Source of the DNA: Lentibacillus sp. Marseille-P4043
GTDB lineage: Bacteria > Bacillota > Bacilli > Bacillales > Amphibacillaceae
DNA length: 64,000 nt
Assembly (NCBI RefSeq): GCF_900258515.1
Contig: NZ_LT984884.1
Location: forward strand, 1,749,277-1,813,276
Direction: 5' to 3'
The notes beneath the pieces are model-generated. The model did no database searches, was not told the DNA's origin, and saw nothing but the letters and a program-made list of their open reading frames with translations. Position 1 is the stretch's first letter; each line of letters begins with the position of its first letter. Below are positions 9,453 to 17,881 of this stretch, in pieces. The position numbers were made by a program, and so were the translations under genes.

Positions 9453-9603
9453 TTTATTGCTGCTCCTGCTTGTGTTTGACAGGGCGTTGCAGAGGGGGCT
9501 GAACGGGATGTGCTTTTCACAAATTAACACTTCAAGCAACCTAAGCCAGTAAACCAAGAACTCAGGCTGCTTGGACTTACTTGAAGGAAAACACAAAGTA
9601 CGA

Positions 9604-10119
9604 TCACGTCATATTTTTCACACCTGCAGCTTCTTTCGCCTGCTCTCCTTCCCATCCTTTACAAACATCAACCCATTCTTTTGCATTTGAAAAATTGAAT
9701 AATTCATCACAGGTCAATTCAATTGCTGAGTTTGTACTACCACAGGCCGGGAACAGGTTTTTAAAGCGCTTCATCGAGACATCCAGGAAAACATCAAGTT
9801 CATTTGCCAAACCAAATGGACAAACACCACCAACGGCATGTCCTGTCTGTTTTAGAACTTCATCAGGGGAAAGCATACGCGCCTTAAAGTCGAACTTGTT
9901 ACGAAATTTTTTATTATCAATCTTGGCATCCCCCGCCGCTACAATGAGGATCGCTTTTTCTCCTTCCCCCCTGAAGGATAACGTTTTCGCGATTTGTGCA
10001 GGAGCGACACCAATCGTATCAGCTGCCTCACTAACCGTGGCACTTGAGTTATCAAATTCCATGATATCCTGATCCCGGTTCCACTGTTTAAAATGCTTTC
10101 TCACACATTCAAGTGACAA
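9604..10119 (-). CDS. YbaK/EbsC family aminoacyl-tRNA editing protein
   Basis: A 171-residue protein of the YbaK/ProX editing-domain family, which hydrolyses mischarged tRNA (often Cys- or Ala-tRNAPro). Typical segments are SLECVRKHFKQWN at the start, SSATVSEAADTIGVAPAQIAKTL, the DAKIDNKKFRNKF core and GHAVGGVCPFGL near residue 110. The start chosen is TTG 10119, 8 nt after AAAGGA and beginning at the residue where homologues start; ATG 10128 lies right against the same AAAGGA and is less likely. It converges with aroD. The exact tRNA target cannot be read from the sequence. Confidence 0.85.
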   Translation of the reverse strand: MSLECVRKHFKQWNRDQDIMEFDNSSATVSEAADTIGVAPAQIAKTLSFRGEGEKAILIVAAGDAKIDNKKFRNKFDFKARMLSPDEVLKQTGHAVGGVCPFGLANELDVFLDVSMKRFKNLFPACGSTNSAIELTCDELFNFSNAKEWVDVCKGWEGEQAKEAAGVKNMT

Positions 10120-10258
10120 TTTATTCATCCTTTCTTTTTTGAATATTGTGTAGGATTTTATCATGCTTTAATGGACTAAAGCAAGCGTGGAGGATAGACA
10201 CGTCCAAGACCCACTCAATTCTGGGGCAACAAGCCTATCCCAGTCCCATTTCTCAACT

Positions 10259-10347
10259 GGGACAACAGACCTGTCCCCGTGTCCCAGCACCAAATCCTTA
10301 TGCACCGCGGGTTTCCAGCTGGGACAACAAACCTGTCCCCATGTCCC
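10259..10347. repeat. GGGACA repeats, two inverted-form units
   Basis: Units 10259-10285 and 10321-10347, both of the GGGACAACARACCTGTCCCC form, separated by AGCACCAAATCCTTATG.... A decayed third copy may lie at 10222-10246. They fill the divergent gap between the YbaK-type gene and the sigma-54 activator. Confidence 0.85.
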
Positions 10348-10432
10348 ACGTATACAAAATTAAAGGGTTTCGAAGTAGTTTGTCGAATTAGTTTGTATGA
10401 TGGGATGTCGTATGAAATTTTGGAGGCGAATG

Positions 10433-12136
10433 ATGCTTAGCTTAGATGCTATTGAGGTGATTCCATTTCCGGTTATTGTGGTTGATGCGGGTGATGGGAT
10501 TGTTGCTTATAACGAGAAAATGGGAGCTTATTTGAAACATACAATTGAAAAAGGCTGTAATATTTCGACCCTGTTTACACGTTGGGATCGTAATTTTGAC
10601 TCGAAATTGATTACGGCAATGTATGCTGGTAAAAGTTTTATTTTTATGGAAGAGAATTTTGATTCCAATTCGGGAAGCAGGCTCTTAATTGGGATGGAAA
10701 CGCAAGAGCTGGATTCACTGCAATCCGAAAATAACACGCTTAAAAATTTGAATCGAGAATTGGATGCCATTATTGAAAATTCCTATGACGGTATTTATAT
10801 AACCGATCACAATGGAGTAACGTGGAAAACCAACTCAGCCATCGAAAGGATTACCGGGATACCGAAAGAATATTACATCGGTAAAAATGTCAGTGCGCTT
10901 ATTAAGAGAGGAATATTAAATAAATCTGTTACGGAAAAAGTTTTGAAGCACCGGCGAACGGTTTCAGTCGTGCAGAAAAATTACACAGGTAAAGAGACGC
11001 TGCTAACGGGAACCCCTGTATTTAATGAAGAAGGAGACATTGAAAAAATTGTGACAAATATCCGTGACTTGTCCGATTTGAATGAACTGCAGACTGAATT
11101 AAGGAAGGTAAATCAACTTAAAGACAAATATAAAGAAGAAATCATTCGATTAAAAAATAGCGCCCAACAATTAGATGGAATCATCACAAAAAGCAGTGCG
11201 ATGGAAAAAATTTATGAGACAGCCAAACGGATAGCCAATATTGATGCGACTGTATTAATATTGGGTGAAACCGGCGTTGGTAAAGATGTACTAGCAAATT
11301 ACATCTATTCAAACAGTACTCGCGCAAAAGAAGGGGAGTTTGTCAAAGTTAACTGTGGAGCCATCCCACCTGATTTATTGGAGTCCGAATTGTTCGGGTA
11401 TGAAAGTGGAGCATTTACCGGTGCAAATCAGAAAGGTAAACCAGGTATGTTTGAAATGGCTGATAAAGGAATTCTCTTCTTAGATGAGATCGCAGAGTTG
11501 CCATTAACATTACAAGTAAAATTATTACGCGTTTTACAGGAAGGTGAAATCCAACGAATCGGTAGCACGAAGCCGAAAAAAATAGATGTGCGTATTATCG
11601 CAGCTACCAATCGTCATTTACAGGAAATGGTATATTCAGGTGACTTTCGGGAAGATTTATTTTACCGATTACATGTAATTCCATTCGTGATTCCTCCGTT
11701 AAGCGAACGGCGTGATGATATTATTCCGTTGATACAACTGTTTTTAAATCGATTTAATGAGAAATATAACATGAAAAAACGATTCGATCATGATTTGAAA
11801 GACTTCCTTTATGCTTATGATTGGCCTGGAAATATTAGAGAACTTTCCAATCTTATGGAGCGGCTTGTAGTTACGGCACCAAATGAAATAATCAGTATGG
11901 AAAACCTGCCCCCGGATTATTATGACACAAATAACACAATCATTAACTCGATCATCCCTTTAAAAAAAGCAGTGGAGACGGCTGAGGAGAAAGTACTTAT
12001 GCTTGCGGTAGAGAAATATAACAATACGTATGAAATAGCAGATGCGTTAGAAACAAGCCAGCCAACAGTGGTTAGGAAATTGAAAAAATACAAATTAGAT
12101 ACGAAGCTTCGCACCACAAAACAAAAGGGATTTTAG
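10433..12136 (+). CDS. Sigma-54-dependent transcriptional activator with PAS domains
   Basis: A 567-residue enhancer-binding protein of the RocR/BkdR type. Two PAS-like sensor segments (about residues 1-90 and 105-220) and a short coiled coil come first. The AAA+ domain follows with Walker A GETGVGKD (about 276), the sigma-54 contact loop GAFTGA (about 325) and Walker B GILFLDE. A Fis-type helix-turn-helix (YEIADALETSQPTVVRKLKKY) closes the protein. ATG 10433 has GGAGG 6 nt upstream; the frame opens earlier at 10397 without a site. The signal is unknown. A -24/-12 promoter exists in front of the fatty-acid operon at 27378, so that operon is a candidate target, by inference. Confidence 0.92.
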   Translation: MLSLDAIEVIPFPVIVVDAGDGIVAYNEKMGAYLKHTIEKGCNISTLFTRWDRNFDSKLITAMYAGKSFIFMEENFDSNSGSRLLIGMETQELDSLQSENNTLKNLNRELDAIIENSYDGIYITDHNGVTWKTNSAIERITGIPKEYYIGKNVSALIKRGILNKSVTEKVLKHRRTVSVVQKNYTGKETLLTGTPVFNEEGDIEKIVTNIRDLSDLNELQTELRKVNQLKDKYKEEIIRLKNSAQQLDGIITKSSAMEKIYETAKRIANIDATVLILGETGVGKDVLANYIYSNSTRAKEGEFVKVNCGAIPPDLLESELFGYESGAFTGANQKGKPGMFEMADKGILFLDEIAELPLTLQVKLLRVLQEGEIQRIGSTKPKKIDVRIIAATNRHLQEMVYSGDFREDLFYRLHVIPFVIPPLSERRDDIIPLIQLFLNRFNEKYNMKKRFDHDLKDFLYAYDWPGNIRELSNLMERLVVTAPNEIISMENLPPDYYDTNNTIINSIIPLKKAVETAEEKVLMLAVEKYNNTYEIADALETSQPTVVRKLKKYKLDTKLRTTKQKGF

Positions 12137-12165
12137 TATAGATACTGATCCCTTCTTTTGTTTTC
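12121..12165 (+). terminator. Terminator of the sigma-54 activator gene
   Basis: Stem ACAAAAGGGAT / ATCCCTTCTTTTGT (one bulge) followed by TTTTCC. It overlaps the last codons of the activator gene. The stretch 12166-12408 holds no gene; the region just before 12409 is AT-rich and is presumably the promoter of the toxin locus. Confidence 0.7.
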
Positions 12166-12408
12166 CTATCATTTTGACTAAAACGGCGTTATCCTTCCAA
12201 ACAACTCGTCTATCCATGACCTCTCTGGGTAAAATTACGGCCAATATACCATAAAATGTTAAGTCGCATCTAGGTAAAAGGTAATATCAGAAGCTAGATA
12301 AATAGATCAAAATACATCTCGAACACACATCGGATGTATCATATAATTATTACAATTGGTTTATTTTTCCTACCTATAAAATATTCAAAGTATTCAGAGG
12401 TGATAAAA

Positions 12409-12825
12409 ATGAATACGATATCCAGTCTTAACAGCCAAATAGCTTCCCTCCGTAGTTCCATCAGCAGCATGAATCAACAGCTTAATAAGAAAAGAGAAGA
12501 GTTAGAGCGCTTAAATAGGGCCCAATCACAATTACTGGATTGCCAAAGTGATTTCAACAGCAATCAGCATCTTTGTTTGAAGCCGGAATTAACCCCAACA
12601 ACTTGGCACGGGAAATTAGCCGGGGATTACGACCTTCTTAGGGAGAATGAATTGCAGGCAAGTTATATCGTCATTTCAGATGAACAATTACAGAATGCAC
12701 TTGCAAAGTTGGCAGAAAAGATTCAAGAAATTAAACAAGAGATTCGTGATTTGGAGGCAAGCATTTCATCTCAAAATGCTAGTCTCTCCAGCTTGATTAA
12801 TCAAAGAAGAAGGGAGTTTGCATAA
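12409..12825 (+). CDS. LXG-locus helper protein, DUF5082/YwqH-like
   Basis: A 138-residue, mostly helical protein: heptad-rich helices at about residues 1-45 and 95-138 (SLNSQIASLRSSISSMNQQL..., KIQEIKQEIRDLEASISSQ) flank a middle WHGKLAGDY. The W-x-G-like middle and position match YwqH-type (DUF5082) partners of LXG toxins, which in B. subtilis sit first in ywqH-ywqI-ywqJ. Such partners pair with the toxin's LXG domain for type VII secretion. ATG 12409 follows GAGGTGATAAAA. The next gene starts 4 bp after the stop. Confidence 0.75.
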   Translation: MNTISSLNSQIASLRSSISSMNQQLNKKREELERLNRAQSQLLDCQSDFNSNQHLCLKPELTPTTWHGKLAGDYDLLRENELQASYIVISDEQLQNALAKLAEKIQEIKQEIRDLEASISSQNASLSSLINQRRREFA

Positions 12826-12829
12826 ATAA

Positions 12830-13111
12830 ATGAGCGAGGAAATTAAAATTGTTCCATACTCAATTAAAGCAGCATTAGCGGATTTGAATGCGACTGCTCA
12901 ATCGCTGGAAACGACTTTTTCAAAAGATGTCAGCGGGGAAAATATACTTGAAATGGTCGACAAAATGAATGGAATTAAACAAGCGTATGAAGAAATTCTC
13001 ACGTCTTATCAAACATTACTGACAACCAATGTAGAGGAAACCAGACAAGCGATCGAGTCATTCGTTGAAAATGAGAGGACTATCGCATCTGCTATTCAAT
13101 TTATTAAGTAG
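12830..13111 (+). CDS. LXG-locus helper protein, DUF5344/YwqI-like
   Basis: A 93-residue helical protein of WXG100 size, of the kind found second in ywqHIJ-type operons (DUF5344/TIGR04197-like). No W-x-G is present; the body is two amphipathic helices (SIKAALADLNATAQSLETTF, NVEETRQAIESFVENERTI). It is expected to bind the toxin's N-terminal LXG domain as a secretion partner. It starts 4 bp after the previous stop and ends 31 bp before the toxin start, so the three are one transcript. Confidence 0.75.
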   Translation: MSEEIKIVPYSIKAALADLNATAQSLETTFSKDVSGENILEMVDKMNGIKQAYEEILTSYQTLLTTNVEETRQAIESFVENERTIASAIQFIK

Positions 13112-13142
13112 TTGATTTTCTAGTTTGGAAAGGAGGACGTTT

Positions 13143-14807
13143 GTGAAAGTATTGGATGCGGAAAATTTACATGCAGGAATTGATGACATAAAACGTGAGA
13201 TTCACCATTTTCAAAGTCAAATCACATCGATCCAAAAGGCAGTTCGCGGTATAACGACACTGCATGAATCATTGAAAGGAAAAGGTGGAGAGGCGATTCG
13301 CGCTTTTTATAATGAGTGTCATCAACCGTTCCTAATATACATGTACAATTTTTTAATAGATTATGAGGAAATTCTGGATCAGATGAAGCAGGCGGTCCTA
13401 TCGTATGAGCCGGAAACAAGCGGCATGATAAGACAGGACTTTTTGGAAAATGATGTAACGTCAGGATTGGAAAAGGTTAAAAATGTAACAACAGGCCTAA
13501 CCGATGAAGCTAATTCCGTGATGGATAGTGTGCAGGATATCGTCGCCCTTCCAAAGCTTGATGACGAAGAATTTTTACATCATGTACAACGTGGCAAAAA
13601 GAGAACAAAAGATACCGTTGAACAGCTTCATGATTTAGATAATTCTCAGACAAAGGCACTTGAACCAATAGAGGAACAGCTTAGAACGATGAACGATTAC
13701 ATTGCGGATATCCAGTCCGTGTTTACAAATGGTGAAATCACGTTGCATAATATAGATATACATACGGTGGCAAGCATCGGATTCTACCAAAACATGCTGA
13801 CAGATACCCCAATTACATATGCGGCATTAAGAAAACAAAACCAATTTAACCGTGTTGCTGGGCCATATGTGATGATGATGTACCCGAATATGCTGTTCCC
13901 GATAACATACCGTAATTATAGTGCTGGAAACGTTCACCTAGGTGATATAAGTAAGCAAAAACCAATCAAAGAAGCCGCCGAACAATATAAACTGACAGAT
14001 CCAGAATCTATTGCGATAGCCAATTACTTGAGAAGAGAGTATACAGACGAACCAGAAATAGACGTGCAAGAAATGGAAAGCCAAGTAAACGTTGAATCCC
14101 CTCAGTCATCAGATAACATGTATTATTCTGCAAGGGAGCCATTAACTTTCTGGGATAAACGAGAGGTTGTTGGCGGTTATTCGGATCTGGCAGGAGACCC
14201 CTTCATGATGGGGCATATCGCAACTGCAGGATTTAACTTTGCTTTTGATGATATCGGGACTATGATTGACCCGGATGCAACAGCCGAAGACAAGATGATG
14301 GCAGGATTGTTTTTGTTTGCAAAGCCGTTGAAGGCAGCGGATAAGGTTGTTGGCGGTGCTAACCGTGTGGATAAGGTTAGGGATGCTGGGAAAGTTGATA
14401 AGGGTGTAGACAATCCTCTACTACCAGGTGAAGGAAAAGTTGGAACATATGAAGAATTAATAGATGCGGGAACACGTGGAGATAATATAACTCCTCACCA
14501 TATGCCGTCTGCAAAATATATGAAAACAAAAGCAGAGGTGCATAAAAATGATGGAGTAAGTATGAATATGGAACACCCTCATCCAGGAAAAGGGGGGAGA
14601 CATCGTCAAACCGAAACATATGGAATGACTGGTAAGAAATTAGAAGATTATCTTAACCTTGAACCACGTGACGCTTTAGCCCGTGATATTATTGATGCAA
14701 GGAATAACTATATAAAAGAGGGACTTTACACTCCTGAGATACGTTCAGGACTATTGGAAGTAATAAAATTAAATAAAACAAAGTACCCAAATATTTTTGA
14801 CAGGTAA
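13143..14807 (+). CDS. LXG polymorphic toxin with C-terminal PHH nuclease-like domain
   Basis: A 554-residue type VII secretion substrate. Residues 1-200 are the helical LXG domain, 200-420 a conserved middle carrying FYQNMLTDTPITYAALRKQNQF and GHIATAGFNFAFDDIG, and 421-554 a distinct toxin tip. The tip has GTRGDNITPHHMPSAKYM and EHPHPGKGGRHRQT, a His-rich signature that looks like an HNH/endonuclease-VII-type fold; nuclease activity is inference. GTG 13143 is chosen, with AGGAGG 6 nt upstream. The immunity gene follows 17 bp later. The middle segment (13701-14405) recurs twice downstream in front of other toxin tips. No secretion machinery (EssC/YukB) lies in the window. Confidence 0.85.
   Translation: MKVLDAENLHAGIDDIKREIHHFQSQITSIQKAVRGITTLHESLKGKGGEAIRAFYNECHQPFLIYMYNFLIDYEEILDQMKQAVLSYEPETSGMIRQDFLENDVTSGLEKVKNVTTGLTDEANSVMDSVQDIVALPKLDDEEFLHHVQRGKKRTKDTVEQLHDLDNSQTKALEPIEEQLRTMNDYIADIQSVFTNGEITLHNIDIHTVASIGFYQNMLTDTPITYAALRKQNQFNRVAGPYVMMMYPNMLFPITYRNYSAGNVHLGDISKQKPIKEAAEQYKLTDPESIAIANYLRREYTDEPEIDVQEMESQVNVESPQSSDNMYYSAREPLTFWDKREVVGGYSDLAGDPFMMGHIATAGFNFAFDDIGTMIDPDATAEDKMMAGLFLFAKPLKAADKVVGGANRVDKVRDAGKVDKGVDNPLLPGEGKVGTYEELIDAGTRGDNITPHHMPSAKYMKTKAEVHKNDGVSMNMEHPHPGKGGRHRQTETYGMTGKKLEDYLNLEPRDALARDIIDARNNYIKEGLYTPEIRSGLLEVIKLNKTKYPNIFDR
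13701..14405 (+). repeat. Toxin backbone homology arm, copy 1 (in the complete toxin)
   Basis: About 0.7 kb inside the complete LXG toxin, from ATTGCGGATATCCAGTCC to GTTGATAAGGGT. Copies 2 (15521-16183) and 3 (17176-17881) repeat it with only scattered base differences. Similarity stops abruptly at the toxin-tip boundary, where the three sequences become unrelated. Confidence 0.93.
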
Positions 14808-14824
14808 TAGGGAGGTGGGGAAAG

Positions 14825-15292
14825 TTGGACATTTTAGTCGAACTTACCGAATTAAAGAATAATCGTTTATTAAGAGATGAGAGTGAAATAGAAAAATTTG
14901 AAAAATCTATAGAAAATATTTTAGACTTGGAGGATGTTAATCATATAGAAATATTGTGCCAAGGGTTTGATGATTTAACTGAAAATGATGAAGTAATGTT
15001 TGGATTAATTCATGCTATAGAGTCGTATGATAAAATTGTTGGTTCTGAAGTTTCGTTGAAAGTGTTAGCTAATTCTATTCCTAAAATGCTTCCCCATGCT
15101 AAGGAATGGTTAAAGATACTTCACAAAAGGATATTAAATCATGAACCATCGAGGAATATTTATAAAAAAATCATTCCCACATTGAACAATGACATTCAGA
15201 AATATGTCGTTTCTCAACTAACTAGTATTAAAGAAAGGAACACAAGTCGTTTTGAAGAAAGTGTAAATTCAATATTAGATTTTTTAAAGTAA
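14825..15292 (+). CDS. Immunity protein, Imm30-like
   Basis: A 155-residue acidic helical protein directly behind the toxin, 17 bp after its stop. The sequence ELTELKNNRLLRDESEIEKFEKSIENI and DDLTENDEVMFGLIHAIES fits my recollection of the Imm30 family of polymorphic-toxin immunity proteins. It should bind and block the PHH-type tip in the producing cell. The start is TTG 14825, supported by GGGAGGTGGGG 7 nt upstream. Base composition is markedly AT-rich, as in the other toxin tips and immunity genes here. Confidence 0.75.
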   Translation: MDILVELTELKNNRLLRDESEIEKFEKSIENILDLEDVNHIEILCQGFDDLTENDEVMFGLIHAIESYDKIVGSEVSLKVLANSIPKMLPHAKEWLKILHKRILNHEPSRNIYKKIIPTLNNDIQKYVVSQLTSIKERNTSRFEESVNSILDFLK

Positions 15293-15339
15293 TTTAAAAA
15301 CCTTGATTGAAACTTTATGCCTTTTAGGATTTTTAAGTT

Positions 15340-15471
15340 ATGGAGCACAAAACAGCCTGCACCATGCGCAGGGGAGTGCTGTCAGTGGAAGATCTAATGA
15401 ATGTGTTCTATCAATATAAAGAAATACAACAACAAAATGAAAAGATAGATGAGAAGGTAACAAATAAGTGA
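15340..15471 (+). CDS. Small ORF of unknown meaning between toxin cassettes
   Basis: A 43-codon frame (or 28 codons from GTG 15385, which has AGGGGAG 8 nt upstream). The end, VEDLMNVFYQYKEIQQQNEKIDEK, would form a charged amphipathic helix. I do not recognise it. It may be the decayed tail of an earlier cassette or a small real gene; the evidence is only the open frame and a plausible ribosome site. Confidence 0.25.
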   Translation: MEHKTACTMRRGVLSVEDLMNVFYQYKEIQQQNEKIDEKVTNK

Positions 15472-15489
15472 TATCATTTAAGGAAGATC

Positions 15490-15522
15490 AAAGGCGGCTA
15501 CGTAAAAAGTAACCGTCTTTTT
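15490..15522 (+). terminator. Terminator closing the first toxin-immunity unit
   Basis: Stem AAAGGCGGCTAC / GTAACCGTCTTT with loop GTAAAAA and a T-run. Backbone copy 2 begins exactly at the T-run, so transcription from the active toxin promoter should mostly stop before the second cassette. Confidence 0.75.
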
Positions 15523-16183
15523 GCATAATATAGATATACATACGGTGGCAAGTATCGGATTCTACCAAAACATGCTGACAGATACCCCAATTACATATGC
15601 GGCATTAAGAAAACAAAACCAATTTAACCGTGTTGCTGGGCCATATGTGATGATGATGTACCCGAATATGCTGTTCCCGATAACATACCGTAATTATAGT
15701 GCTGGAAACGTTCACCCAGGTGATATAAGTAAGCAAAAGCCAATCAAAGAAGCTGCCGAACAATATAAACTGACAGATCCAGAATCTATTGCGATAGCCA
15801 ATTACTTGAGAAGAGAGTATACAGACGAACCAGAAATAGATGTGCAAGAAATGGAAAATGAAGTAAACGTTGAAGCACCCCATTCGTCAGATAACATGTA
15901 TTACTCTGCAAGGGAGCCATTAACTTTCTTGGATAAACGAGAGGTTGTTGGCGGTTATTCGGATCTGGCAGGAGATCCCTTCATGATGGGGCATATCGCA
16001 ACTGCAGGATTTAACTTTGCTTTTGATGATATCGGGACTATGATTGACCCGGATGCAACAGCCGAGGACAAGATGATGGCAGGATTGTTTTTGTTTGCAA
16101 AGCCTGCTAAGTTAGTTGGAAAAGGTGCAGATGCATTTAAGGCTGGGGATAAGGTTAAGGATGCTAGGAAAGTTGATAAGGGT
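15521..16183 (+). repeat. Toxin backbone homology arm, copy 2
   Basis: Second copy of the ~0.7 kb backbone segment. It begins about 40 bp later in the backbone than copy 3 does, at TTGCATAATATAG, immediately after a terminator hairpin. It ends at GTTGATAAGGGT, where the HNH tip starts. Confidence 0.93.
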
Positions 16184-16627
16184 ACGGTTAAAAAGATAGA
16201 TTCTGATACAATAAAAAAATATATTAGAGATGTAGAAAGGCGAACCGGAAGAGAGTTACCTAAAAACCAAATAGAGAAGTTGAAGGTAGCCTTAAGAAAT
16301 AAAGAATATAAAAAAATGTCACCAATAGAAACAGCTAAGCATAGGGCAGAATTTGATAAAGTGAAATATAAAGTAATCAAAGAGTGGGAAGAAAATACAG
16401 GGCAAAAGTGGCCCTTGTATAATGAAAATGTTATTTCAGAAAAAACAGGAAAAATAATTAGGAAACAAGAAGATAAGTATGATGCTCATCATATAATTGA
16501 AAATACTTTTGGAGGAGAACATGAATGGTGGAATATGCATCCTGCAAAATTCCCAAATGAGCATCAAGCTGGTATTCATGGAACAGGATCACCAGCAAAT
16601 ACACTATTTAAAGGAGGTAAAAAATAA
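15521..16627 (+). CDS. Orphan toxin cassette 2: backbone segment plus HNH-type tip (YobL-like)
   Basis: An intact frame of 368 codons with no LXG domain, no ribosome site and a terminator at its door. Residues 1-220 repeat the middle of the complete toxin; residues 221-368 are a new tip ending DAHHIIENTFGGEHEWWNMHP...HQAGIHG. This H-H...N...H pattern is that of HNH-family nuclease toxins and resembles the tip of B. subtilis YobL. Without secretion and translation signals it is probably silent, but homologous recombination through the shared segment could place this tip behind the active N terminus. Its immunity gene overlaps the stop by one base. Confidence 0.7.
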   Translation: MHNIDIHTVASIGFYQNMLTDTPITYAALRKQNQFNRVAGPYVMMMYPNMLFPITYRNYSAGNVHPGDISKQKPIKEAAEQYKLTDPESIAIANYLRREYTDEPEIDVQEMENEVNVEAPHSSDNMYYSAREPLTFLDKREVVGGYSDLAGDPFMMGHIATAGFNFAFDDIGTMIDPDATAEDKMMAGLFLFAKPAKLVGKGADAFKAGDKVKDARKVDKGTVKKIDSDTIKKYIRDVERRTGRELPKNQIEKLKVALRNKEYKKMSPIETAKHRAEFDKVKYKVIKEWEENTGQKWPLYNENVISEKTGKIIRKQEDKYDAHHIIENTFGGEHEWWNMHPAKFPNEHQAGIHGTGSPANTLFKGGKK

Positions 16628-17067
16628 TGGACTATGAACTTATTAAGACAAACGAAGAAAACAGTTTTTATCCAGTAACTGAAAACGAAATAAAAGAGGT
16701 TGAGAAGGAACTCGATTTAAAATTTCCTAAGGAGTTAGTTAATTTTTATATAGAGGTTGGCTACGGGTTTATTAAAGGTTCAGAGTTTACTATTAATCGT
16801 ATTATGGACCCTTATTCCGTAAGAGACTTTCGGTTAAGAGTTAATGATTTTGAGTTTTATCCCGACATAGAAATTTATGATGAGTTTGAAAATAACAAAC
16901 TAATATTTTTTGAAGGTAGTGAATCAGCTTTAATGTCAATCGAATTGAATGAAAAGAATAGTAGTCCGGTTTACTATTATGATATTCAAATTGCGACTTC
17001 TCTTAGAGAGTTTTTAAGAAAAATAGAAGAAAATGATAAATATTACTTGGAGTTACTAGTTGATTAA
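16627..17067 (+). CDS. SMI1/KNR4 (SUKH) family immunity protein
   Basis: A 146-residue protein with the SUKH pattern: VTENEIKEVEKELDLKFPKELVNFYIEVGYG near the N terminus, then FFEGSESALMSIELNEKN and a C-terminal SLREFLRKIEEND helix. SUKH proteins are immunity factors for nuclease toxins; YobK, the partner of YobL, is one. The ATG overlaps the TAA of the orphan toxin by one base (TAATG), so translation would be coupled, and GGAGG lies just upstream inside the toxin frame. If cassette 2 has its own weak promoter, this gene could protect the cell from kin carrying that tip. Confidence 0.85.
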   Translation: MDYELIKTNEENSFYPVTENEIKEVEKELDLKFPKELVNFYIEVGYGFIKGSEFTINRIMDPYSVRDFRLRVNDFEFYPDIEIYDEFENNKLIFFEGSESALMSIELNEKNSSPVYYYDIQIATSLREFLRKIEENDKYYLELLVD

Positions 17068-17086
17068 AGAACATAATAAAACTCAT

Positions 17087-17122
17087 ACCTTGATTGGCAA
17101 ATGCCTTTCAAGGTTTCTTTTT
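17087..17122 (+). terminator. Terminator after the SUKH immunity gene
   Basis: Stem ACCTTGA / TCAAGGT with an inner GGCAAATGCC pairing, followed by TTCTTTTT. It separates cassette 2 from cassette 3. Confidence 0.75.
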
Positions 17123-17175
17123 GTAATGGCTACTTAGTGTCGAGCAAAGCGTTTATTCATATAGAAAATAAGGCT

Positions 17176-17881
17176 ATTGCGGATATCCAGTCCGTGTTTA
17201 CAAATGGTGAAATCACGTTGCATAATATAGATATACATACGGTGGCAAGTATCGGATTCTACCAAAACATGCTGACAGATACCCCAATTACATATGCGGC
17301 ATTAAGAAAACAAAACCAATTTAACCGTGTTGCTGGGCCATATGTGCTGATGATGTACCCGAATATGTTGTTCCCGATAACATATCGCAATCATAGTGTT
17401 GGAAACGTTTAACCAGGTGATATAAGTAAGCAAAAGCCAATCAAAGAAGCTGCCGAACAATATAAACTGACAGATCCAGAATCTATTGCAATAGCCAATT
17501 ACTTGAGAAGAGAGTATACGGACGAACCAGAAATAGATGTGCAGGAAATAGAAAACGAAATAAACGTTGAATCCCCTCAGTCGTCAGATAACATGTATTA
17601 CTCGGCAAGGGAGCCATTAATTTTCTGGGATAAACGAGAGGTTGTTGGCGGTTATTCGGATCTGGCAGGAAGACCCCTTCATGATGGGGCATATCGCAAC
17701 TGCAGGATTTAACTTTGCTTTTGATGATATCGGGACTATGATTGACCCGGATGCAACAGCCGAGGACAAGATGATGGCGGGAATGTTTTTGTTTGCAAAG
17801 CCTGTTAAGTTAGTTGGAAAAGGTGCAGATGCATTTAAGGCTGGGGATAAGGTTAAGGATGCTAGGAAAGTTGATAAGGGT
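17176..17881 (+). repeat. Toxin backbone homology arm, copy 3
   Basis: Third copy, starting at ATTGCGGATATCCAGTCC like copy 1 and ending at GTTGATAAGGGT. It shares with copy 2 the variant stretch AAGTTAGTTGGAAAAGGTGC before the tip, so copies 2 and 3 are closer to each other there than to copy 1. Confidence 0.93.

Noticed and set aside
9480..9600. Terminator between aroD and the YbaK-type gene
   Set aside because: CAAGCAACCT / AGGCTGCTTG can pair but the loop is long and no T-run follows on either strand.
12334..12408. 25-residue hydrophobic N-terminal extension of the first LXG helper
   Set aside because: No ribosome site; ATG 12409 has GAGGTGA correctly spaced, and family members begin there.
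15521..15545. Similarity of TTTTTGCATAATATAGATATA at cassette 2 with TTTTTGCATAATAGATATA at the left end of the 0.4-kb element (37238), as a shared recombination site
   Set aside because: The stretch is short, AT-rich and differs by an insertion; the cassette copy is explained by the toxin backbone itself, so chance is the simpler view.
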